DNA of 5,963 bases, taken from positions 1 through 5,963 of the forward strand of contig JAHWYA010000128.1 of assembly GCA_020028115.1 (NCBI GenBank), read 5' to 3'. The DNA comes from Anaeromyxobacter sp. (GTDB lineage: Bacteria; Myxococcota; Myxococcia; Myxococcales; Anaeromyxobacteraceae). Made by a program: the position numbers and the translations under genes. Positions 1 to 4,212 of this stretch are shown one piece after another. The notes under the pieces were generated by a model that was not told the origin of the DNA, searched no databases, and saw nothing but the letters and a program-made list of their open reading frames with translations. How positions within the stretch are numbered: the first letter of the stretch is position 1; each line of letters starts with the position of its first letter.

Positions 1-277
1 CCCCGGCCGCGACCTTCGCGGCCGCGCCGCCGGCCGGCGCCACGACGCGCAGCTCGCACCGCGCCGTCCGCGGCGGGAGGAACTGCGCCTTCACGTCCTG
101 GCAGGCCTCGAGGAACGCGAGGGCGCTCCCGTCCGGCGACGGGAAGACGGCGCGGACCGGCCCGGCGTGCACGGGCGTGCCGAGCCCCGTCGGGGCGTCG
201 GCCGTCCTCGCGGGCTTGCAGCCCGCCGCGGTCAGGGCGGCGGCGAGGACGACGGCTGCGGTTCGGCGGTGAGCCAC
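1..277 (-). CDS. Putative lipoprotein with a TolB/PD40-like beta-propeller motif, N-terminal part only
   Basis: Reading leftward from a GTG at 277, a frame stays open for 92 codons to the window edge, so the C-terminus is missing. The N-terminus is a bacterial lipoprotein signal: MAHRR (two Arg), a hydrophobic stretch [10 protein letters not shown], then AAGC at residues 17-20 with Cys20 as the presumed lipidated residue. The mature part has [15 protein letters not shown] at about residues 46-60. This resembles the SPDGxxLAF strand of PD40/TolB-type beta-propellers, but only one copy is visible. The start is well supported: AAGGAG lies 8 bases upstream (286-291). The gene overlaps the last 46 bases of trmFO in a different frame, which implies co-transcription and perhaps translational coupling. 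The protein would be exported and membrane-anchored. Its specific function is unknown. The coding call is fairly sure, the lipoprotein call likely, and the propeller call tentative. Confidence 0.75.
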   Translation of the reverse strand, partial: MAHRRTAAVVLAAALTAAGCKPARTADAPTGLGTPVHAGPVRAVFPSPDGSALAFLEACQDVKAQFLPPRTARCELRVVAPAGGAAAKVAAG

Positions 278-1581
278 GGCTCGATCTCCTTGCGCGCCCG
301 CTCCGCGTAGGCCTCCTTGCGCGCGGCCTTGCCGCGGTGGCGGCCGACGAGCGGCGGGAAGAGCGCGAACACCACGTTCGACGGCTGGTAATCGTACCCC
401 GGCGGATGGGCCTCGCCGGTGAGGTGGCGGTGGAGCGCCCCGAGCGCGGTCGCCGCGGGCGGCGCGCGGAAGGGGCGACCGTGGAGCCGGTCCAGGATCG
501 CGCGCGCCGCGAGCAGGCCGCACGCGGCGGACTCGACGTACCCCTCGACCCCGGTGATCTGCCCGGCGAAGAAGAGGTGCGGCCGCTCGCGCGCGGAGAG
601 GTCCGGGGCGAGCACCCGCGGCGCCTCGAGGAACGTGTTGCGGTGGATCTGCCCGAGCCGGACGAACTCGGCGTTCGCGAGGCCCGGTACGAAGGCGCGG
701 AAGATCCGGCGCTGCTCCGGCCAGGTGAGCCGCGTCTGGAAGCCGACCAGGTTGAACGCGGTGCCGGCCGCGTCCTCGCGCCGGAGCTGAACGACGGCGT
801 ACGGCCGCCGGCCGGTGCGGGGGTCCTCGAGACCGACCGGCTTCATCGGGCCGTGGGCGAGGACCTCGGGGCCGCGCTCCGCCATCACCTCGATCGGGAG
901 GCAGCCCTCGAAGTAGCGCGCCTCCTCGAACCCGTGCGGCGTCACCTTCTCGCCCTGGACGAGCGCGTCCACGAAGGCGTGGTACCCCGCCTCGTCGAGC
1001 GGGAGGTTCAGGTAGTCGTCGCCGCTCCCCTTCCCCCAGCGCGACTTCGCGTAGGCGATTCCCATGTCGATCGACTCGGCGGTCACGATCGGCGCGATCG
1101 CGTCGTAGAAGTGGAGTCCCGCCCCGGCGAGCGCCGCGATCTCGTCGGCGAGGGCGTCCGAGGTGAGCGGCCCGGTCGCGACGAGCGCGAGCCCCGGCGG
1201 GGGCGGCAGCGCGCGGACCTCCTCGGACCTCACGGTCACGAGCGGGTTCCCCCCGAGCCGCTCCGTCACGAGCGCGCTGAACCGCTCGCGGTCGACCGCC
1301 AGCGCGTCGCCGGCGGGGACGCGGGTCGCGTCCGCGGACGCGAGGACGAGGCTCCCGGCGCGGCGCAGCTCCTCGTGCAGGAGCCCCACGGCGTTCGCGG
1401 GGTTGTCGGACCGGAGCGAGTTCGAGCAGACGAGCTCGGCCAGGCCGCCGAGGACGTGCGCCGGAGAGCGCCGGCCGGGCTTCATCTCGACGAGGTCGAC
1501 GGGGACCCCACCGCGCGCGAGCTGCCACGCCGCCTCGCTCCCGGCGAGCCCACCGCCGACGACCGTCACGCGCTGCGCCAT
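232..1581 (-). CDS. trmFO: Methylenetetrahydrofolate--tRNA-(uracil-5-)-methyltransferase TrmFO (Gid)
   Basis: This 449-residue cytoplasmic flavoenzyme makes 5-methyluridine at position 54 of the tRNA T-loop, using methylenetetrahydrofolate as carbon donor and reduced FAD. The FAD-binding Rossmann motif is at the N-terminus ([13 protein letters not shown], residues 7-19). The family signature [10 protein letters not shown] follows at 52-61. Cys52 and Cys227 (in [14 protein letters not shown]) match the two cysteines known to matter in Bacillus TrmFO (Cys53, Cys226). Other conserved blocks are [11 protein letters not shown] (190-200), [14 protein letters not shown] (244-257) and [16 protein letters not shown] (340-355). 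The length is slightly above the usual 435-445 because of a Pro/Ser-rich tail (PQPSSSPPP), and the DNA for this tail overlaps the start of the downstream lipoprotein. The ATG at 1581 puts the Rossmann motif right at the N-terminus and has a loosely spaced GGGGAG upstream. It is transcribed away from the DksA-like gene, and no clear promoter was found. Confidence 0.97.
   Translation of the reverse strand: MAQRVTVVGGGLAGSEAAWQLARGGVPVDLVEMKPGRRSPAHVLGGLAELVCSNSLRSDNPANAVGLLHEELRRAGSLVLASADATRVPAGDALAVDRERFSALVTERLGGNPLVTVRSEEVRALPPPPGLALVATGPLTSDALADEIAALAGAGLHFYDAIAPIVTAESIDMGIAYAKSRWGKGSGDDYLNLPLDEAGYHAFVDALVQGEKVTPHGFEEARYFEGCLPIEVMAERGPEVLAHGPMKPVGLEDPRTGRRPYAVVQLRREDAAGTAFNLVGFQTRLTWPEQRRIFRAFVPGLANAEFVRLGQIHRNTFLEAPRVLAPDLSARERPHLFFAGQITGVEGYVESAACGLLAARAILDRLHGRPFRAPPAATALGALHRHLTGEAHPPGYDYQPSNVVFALFPPLVGRHRGKAARKEAYAERARKEIEPWLTAEPQPSSSPPP
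286..291 (-). promoter_or_regulatory. Shine-Dalgarno site of the lipoprotein gene, inside trmFO
   Basis: The minus strand reads AAGGAG here, followed by 8 bases and the GTG at 277. It is the best Shine-Dalgarno match in the window. It lies wholly inside the trmFO coding sequence and fixes the start of the overlapping lipoprotein gene. Confidence 0.65.
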
Positions 1582-1719
1582 GCGACGAGATTCTCTCCCC
1601 GGACCCCTGGCAGCCCGGCGACCCCGCGCTTACCGTTACGCTCGCCCCGGGTGGCCCCGACCGAGGGAGGTGTCCAGATTGCCCGCTGGGGCGCGGCCCG
1701 TCCGAACGCCGGGCGGGTG

Positions 1720-1770
1720 CGCCCCGTCGTGCGGGGTGTGCCGTACCGAGGTCGGGGGTGTACCGCCCCC
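1720..1770 (+). promoter_or_regulatory. Two tandem GC-rich hairpins in the leader of the DksA-like gene
   Basis: Hairpin A pairs CCCCG at 1722-1726 with CGGGG at 1732-1736 around TCGTG, and can be extended by a G-U and a C-G pair to 1720-1738. Hairpin B pairs 1754-1760 (GGGGGTG) with 1764-1770 (CGCCCCC), including one G-U, around a 3-base TAC loop. Hairpin B ends one base before the purine-rich ribosome site, so it could affect translation start. The pairing is seen directly. Any regulatory role is inferred, and such GC-rich DNA makes chance stems common. Confidence 0.35.
1733..1765 (+). repeat. 11-bp imperfect direct repeat, 22 bp apart
   Basis: GGGGTGTGCCG (1733-1743) and GGGGTGTACCG (1755-1765) match at 10 of 11 positions. 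Their starts are 22 bases apart, about two DNA turns, which would suit a regulator dimer binding one face. The pair lies 20-55 bases upstream of the DksA-like start codon. Operator function is inferred from spacing alone. Confidence 0.35.
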
Positions 1771-1771
1771 T

Positions 1772-1779
1772 GGAGAGGA
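1772..1779 (+). promoter_or_regulatory. Ribosome binding site of the DksA-like gene
   Basis: GGAGAGGA lies 7 bases before the GTG at 1787. It supports that GTG over the many upstream in-frame codons of the long open frame, none of which has a comparable site. Confidence 0.6.
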
Positions 1780-1786
1780 TCGCAAC

Positions 1787-2170
1787 GTGAGCGCGAAGAG
1801 CCGGGACGAGCTGAAGGCGGATCTGCAGCGCCGTCGCCGCGTCATCCTCGAGACGAGCCGCCGCGCGGACGCGGAGATCGAGGCGCTCCGGTCGGCGGAG
1901 CGCGACCCCGAGTTCGAGGAGGGCGCGCAGTCGGAGCACGAGCAGTTCACGCTCTCGCGGCTGTCAGAGACCCAGCGCCGCGAGATCCTGCAGATCGACG
2001 CCGCGATGGCGCGCATCGACGCGGGGGAGTACGGGATCTGCCGCGACTGCAGCGCCGACATCGATCCGCGCCGGCTCCAGGCGCTGCCGTACGCGCTCCT
2101 CTGCACCGACTGCGCGACGCAGCGCGAGCGCGCGCCGGGCGAGTTCGTGAGCGAGCCGCCGACGTTATGA
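1787..2170 (+). CDS. DksA/TraR-family C4 zinc-finger protein
   Basis: The predicted protein has 127 residues with a GTG start. Residues 5-80 are charged and helical, fitting the two-helix coiled coil that DksA inserts into the RNA polymerase secondary channel. Residues 82-109 form the C4 zinc finger: Cys85-x2-Cys88, 17 residues, Cys106-x2-Cys109, with the family pattern YGICxxC...RRLQALPYALLCxDC. DksA relatives alter transcription initiation with or without ppGpp. At the coiled-coil tip E. coli DksA has DxxDxA, with two acidic residues needed for function. The aligned stretch here is DPEFEEGAQ (40-48): the first Asp is kept and the second is not clearly present. This may therefore be a DksA-like paralogue and not the main DksA. 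The frame stays open far upstream, but the ribosome site at 1772-1779 and family length (about 120-150) favour this start. It is the only plus-strand gene, divergent from trmFO and convergent with the ExbD gene. Confidence 0.9.
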   Translation: MSAKSRDELKADLQRRRRVILETSRRADAEIEALRSAERDPEFEEGAQSEHEQFTLSRLSETQRREILQIDAAMARIDAGEYGICRDCSADIDPRRLQALPYALLCTDCATQRERAPGEFVSEPPTL

Positions 2171-2182
2171 TTGGCGAACGCA

Positions 2183-2206
2183 GGTGCAGCCGGATGAGGC
2201 TGCACC
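2183..2206. terminator. Perfect 9-bp hairpin after the DksA-like gene, candidate terminator
   Basis: GGTGCAGCC (2183-2191) and GGCTGCACC (2198-2206) pair perfectly around a 6-base GGATGA loop, starting 12 bases after the stop at 2168-2170. There is no T-run on either side in either direction, so it is not a textbook intrinsic terminator. U-poor hairpins at gene ends are common in very GC-rich genomes. Position between convergent genes supports termination or 3'-end stabilisation. Confidence 0.5.
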
Positions 2207-2211
2207 GGAGG

Positions 2212-2280
2212 GAGCGGGGGGCTCGGGGGGTCGCAAGCTCCGCGGGCCGCAGGCGCCGCGGAGCGCGTGTCCCCCCGCTC
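2212..2280. terminator. Nested inverted repeats between convergent genes, candidate two-way terminator
   Basis: An outer perfect 10-bp repeat pairs GAGCGGGGGG (2212-2221) with CCCCCCGCTC (2271-2280). Inside it a perfect 9-bp stem pairs GCTCCGCGG (2237-2245) with CCGCGGAGC (2256-2264), topped by a short GCC/GGC stem. The right arm touches the TAG stop of the downstream ExbD gene on the minus strand, so it would be the first thing transcribed after that gene. No T-tract follows. The stems are seen; terminator function is inferred. Confidence 0.45.
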
Positions 2281-2858
2281 TAATCATTCTTCAGCACCAT
2301 GAACTTGTACTCGCCGAGCTCCGCCTGGCCGGCGGTGTAGAGCACGTCCATGAGCGTCCGGTACGGGATCTTCTTGTCGACGACGACGTTGATCCGTCCG
2401 GCGAAGGGCGCGTCCTTGTTGTAGCGGGCGATGTACTTCTGCTTGTCGACTTCCTTCTTCAGCGCCTCGTACACCGCGCCGACGTAGAAGGCGTCGGCGC
2501 GCCCGCCCTCCTTCGCGGCGGCGGGGATGAGGCCGGCCTGGACGTCGACGACCTTCCGATCGTTCACCGCCACCTCCTTCGCCGACACGGTGACGGTGAT
2601 GTTCTCCTGCGGGTGGAGCTGGGTCGTCGACTGCGGGATCGTGAGCTCCTCGCTCATGTTCACGTTGATCGCGGACGCCTGGTACGACTTCAGGAGGAAC
2701 ACGAGGATGATGGTCATCATGTCCATCATCGCGACGATGTTGAGCTCGCGGATCTCGCCCGCGGCCTCGCGGGCCTTGCGGCGCGCGCGCCGGTAGCCGC
2801 GCGTCTCCTTCTCCCGGCGGAGCTGCTCCTGCGAGGGCTGCGCGCGCGCGGTCGTCAT
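2280..2858 (-). CDS. ExbD/TolR-family biopolymer transport protein, second copy
   Basis: This 192-residue protein has ExbD/TolR topology: a cytoplasmic N-terminus, one membrane helix and a periplasmic domain. Residues 1-39 are long and very basic (RRARRKAR at 23-30). The membrane segment is about 40-57 and carries the proton-translocating Asp at 46 in NIVAMMDMM, equal to Asp25 of ExbD and Asp23 of TolR. The family usually has Pro three residues before this Asp (NIVPYLD in the neighbouring copy); here it is Ala43. The periplasmic part ends with NVVVDKKIPYRTLMDVLYTAG (157-177 region), a typical ExbD block. The ATG at 2858 is 4 bases past the stop of the upstream exbD-like gene, so the two are probably coupled; a weak GGGTGA lies just upstream. 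It should act with the ExbB-like protein as a proton-driven stator. Whether it belongs to a Ton, Tol or gliding-type (AglQ/AglS-like) motor cannot be decided here. Confidence 0.92.
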   Translation of the reverse strand: MTTARAQPSQEQLRREKETRGYRRARRKAREAAGEIRELNIVAMMDMMTIILVFLLKSYQASAINVNMSEELTIPQSTTQLHPQENITVTVSAKEVAVNDRKVVDVQAGLIPAAAKEGGRADAFYVGAVYEALKKEVDKQKYIARYNKDAPFAGRINVVVDKKIPYRTLMDVLYTAGQAELGEYKFMVLKND

Positions 2859-2862
2859 CGGC

Positions 2863-3396
2863 TCACCCGACGAGCGAGAGGGAGACGTCGAAGAAGAGCG
2901 GCTTGCGCTCGATCTTCCCGTCCGCGTCCTTCACGCTCCCCTCCCGGCACGCGTCCATCGTCTGGATGAGGACGTCGTACACGACGTCCGGATCCGCGGA
3001 CAGGATGACGGCGGTCTCGTTCGGGAACTGCTCCTTGATCTTCTTCATCTGCTCCGAGAGCGACGCGTAGTCGTACTTGCCGTCGCGCAGCGGGATGGTG
3101 GGCGGCCGCGAGGCGTCCGGCTTCTCGGCGTCCTTCCCGAGCACCCCGCCCGCGCCGGCGACGAAGAAGCCCTGCCGGCCGATGGCGACGGTGAGGAGGA
3201 GGGGCGGCTTCTCCGGCTGGCCGCCGGCGCCCGCGGTCTCGCCGCCGATCTTCGGCGCGGAGACGTTGAGCACGCCGAGCGTGATGAGCCCCGTCATGCT
3301 GAGGAGCATGAACATGACGAGGTTCACGACGACGTCGAGGTACGGGACGATGTTGAGCTCGCCCGTGTGCTCTTCCTCGCGGATGCGGCGGCGCAT
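2863..3396 (-). CDS. ExbD/TolR-family biopolymer transport protein, first copy
   Basis: This 177-residue protein has a short charged cytoplasmic N-terminus (MRRRIREEEHTGE), then one membrane helix at about 15-40 with the canonical NIVPYLDVVVNLVMFMLL pattern. Asp21 is the proton-carrying residue. A Gly/Ala/Pro-rich linker (about 50-66) leads to the periplasmic domain with ILSADPDVVYDVLIQTMDACRE (131-152), the usual C-terminal ExbD block. It lies 31 bases after the ExbB-like gene and 4 bases before the second ExbD, so all three are likely one transcript. There is no recognisable Shine-Dalgarno before the ATG at 3396 (the sequence is pyrimidine-rich, CCTCC), and no other in-frame start exists between the upstream stop and this ATG. 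It pairs with the ExbB-like channel in the inner membrane to use proton motive force. Confidence 0.93.
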   Translation of the reverse strand: MRRRIREEEHTGELNIVPYLDVVVNLVMFMLLSMTGLITLGVLNVSAPKIGGETAGAGGQPEKPPLLLTVAIGRQGFFVAGAGGVLGKDAEKPDASRPPTIPLRDGKYDYASLSEQMKKIKEQFPNETAVILSADPDVVYDVLIQTMDACREGSVKDADGKIERKPLFFDVSLSLVG

Positions 3397-3427
3397 GGGA
3401 GGCTCGGAGGCGCTCGCTTCGGGCGGC

Positions 3428-4087
3428 CTAACCCGCGGACTCGAGGGGGTTCGTCTCGCCGGCGCCGCGCCGCGACAGCCAGTTCTCGAGGCGGAGCGCG
3501 TTGAACTCGATCTCCTCGATCATCTGCTTCGCCTTCGAGGAGAGCATGAGGTGCGCGACGATGCAGACCACCGCGATGGTGAGGCCGAACGCGGTGTTGT
3601 TCATCGCTTCCGAGATGCCCTTCGAGAGCATGAGCTGCTTCATCTCAGGGCTCGCGGCGCCGAGCGACTTGAACGTGCCGATGAGGCCGGTGATGGTGCC
3701 GACGAGGCCGATGAGGGTCGCGATGTTCGCGAGCGACCAGAGCGGCGCGATCCGCTTCGAGATGCCCGGGGTCACCTCGAGCACGGCCTCCTCGAGGCTG
3801 CGCGCCACCTCCTGCTCGCCGCGGTTCGCGCGCGTGAGGCCGGCGCGGACCACCTTCGAGAGGGCGGCGTTCGGCGCCGCGTCGCAGAGCTTCACGGCGC
3901 GGTCGACGTTGCCGGAGAGGATGAGCTTCTGGACCTGGCTCATGAAGGGGGGCGCGTTCAGGTTGAGCTTGAACGCGAGGACGAGGATCCGCTCGACCAC
4001 GATCGCGATCGCGACGGCGCTCGTCGCGACGTTCACGAACATGAACGGGCCGCCCTCCTTGAAGAACTCGGCCAGCGTCTGGATCAT
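3428..4087 (-). CDS. MotA/TolQ/ExbB-family proton channel protein
   Basis: This 219-residue inner-membrane protein forms the channel around the ExbD/TolR subunits and converts proton flow to movement. Three membrane helices are visible: about 14-38 (FMFVNVATSAVAIAIVVERIL), 117-140 (LWSLANIATLIGLVGTITG) and 164-184 (NTAFGLTIAVVCIVAHLML). The conserved pore Thr residues are Thr131 in GLVGTITG and Thr165 in EAMNNTAFGL, matching Thr148 and Thr181 of E. coli ExbB. The 40-110 segment is the cytoplasmic loop, and the C-terminal tail (about 185-219) is amphipathic. The frame runs open far upstream through topA in another frame, but the ATG at 4087 has GAGGGA 4 bases before it and gives the normal family length. 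It leads a three-gene unit with two ExbD genes and has its own likely promoter. TolQ-, ExbB- and AglR-like roles are all possible. Confidence 0.95.
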   Translation of the reverse strand: MIQTLAEFFKEGGPFMFVNVATSAVAIAIVVERILVLAFKLNLNAPPFMSQVQKLILSGNVDRAVKLCDAAPNAALSKVVRAGLTRANRGEQEVARSLEEAVLEVTPGISKRIAPLWSLANIATLIGLVGTITGLIGTFKSLGAASPEMKQLMLSKGISEAMNNTAFGLTIAVVCIVAHLMLSSKAKQMIEEIEFNALRLENWLSRRGAGETNPLESAG

Positions 4088-4091
4088 CGCT

Positions 4092-4097
4092 TCCCTC
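4092..4097 (-). promoter_or_regulatory. Ribosome binding site of the ExbB-like gene
   Basis: The minus strand reads GAGGGA, 4 bases before the ATG at 4087. The spacing is short but it is the only purine-rich site near, and it picks this ATG in a frame that stays open far upstream. Confidence 0.5.
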
Positions 4098-4118
4098 GGG
4101 TCGGATGGTGGGGAACGC

Positions 4119-4135
4119 GCGCACCAGGTGTGCGC
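4119..4135 (-). promoter_or_regulatory. Hairpin in the leader of the ExbB-ExbD-ExbD unit
   Basis: GCGCAC and GTGCGC form a 6-bp stem around a 5-base loop, between the predicted promoter and the ExbB-like ribosome site. It may be an mRNA structure or a binding site. No function can be assigned, and chance is possible at this GC content. Confidence 0.3.
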
Positions 4136-4160
4136 TTCGCCCGCGATTGCACAGCGGAAT

Positions 4161-4189
4161 TCGATACCAGCAGCCCGTACGGAGGTCAA
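4161..4189 (-). promoter_or_regulatory. Predicted sigma-70-type promoter for the ExbB-ExbD-ExbD operon
   Basis: On the minus strand TTGACC (-35, at 4184-4189) is followed by exactly 17 bases and TATCGA (-10, at 4161-4166). Both hexamers are close to TTGACA and TATAAT, and the -10 sits in a short AT-rich patch that stands out from the GC-rich surroundings. Transcription would start near 4153-4155, giving a leader of about 67 bases. It lies between topA and the ExbB-like gene, so the cassette can be expressed apart from topA. Confidence 0.6.
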
Positions 4190-4212
4190 TAGGGCGGGGG
4201 GTCGCTCGGCCG

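Larger units (their letters stand above)
1582..1786. other. Divergent intergenic region between trmFO and the DksA-like gene
   Basis: These 205 bases must hold the promoters for both divergent genes. I found no convincing sigma-70 or sigma-54 promoter on either strand. The half nearest the plus-strand gene carries a direct repeat and two hairpins, annotated separately. The half nearest trmFO has only the weak GGGGAG ribosome site (minus strand, 1595-1600). Confidence 0.6.

Noticed and set aside
1630..1680. Possible promoters (TTACCG, CAGATT, TAACGG on either strand)
   Set aside because: No -35/-10 pair with 16-18 bp spacing could be matched, so no promoter is called.
1163..1786. N-terminal extension of the DksA-like protein by about 208 residues in the same open frame
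   Set aside because: The upstream part is antisense to trmFO and low in complexity, and a good ribosome site marks the GTG at 1787. Family length also fits the short form.
1636..2205. Minus-strand frame antisense to the DksA-like gene
   Set aside because: It gives a Ser/Arg-rich product without motifs, and the plus-strand zinc finger is clearly the coding sense.
337..2283. A very long plus-strand open frame (648 codons) antisense to trmFO
   Set aside because: Its translation is an Arg/Glu/Pro/Gly-rich, low-complexity product with no domain, typical of antisense frames in GC-rich DNA. TrmFO on the other strand is unmistakable.
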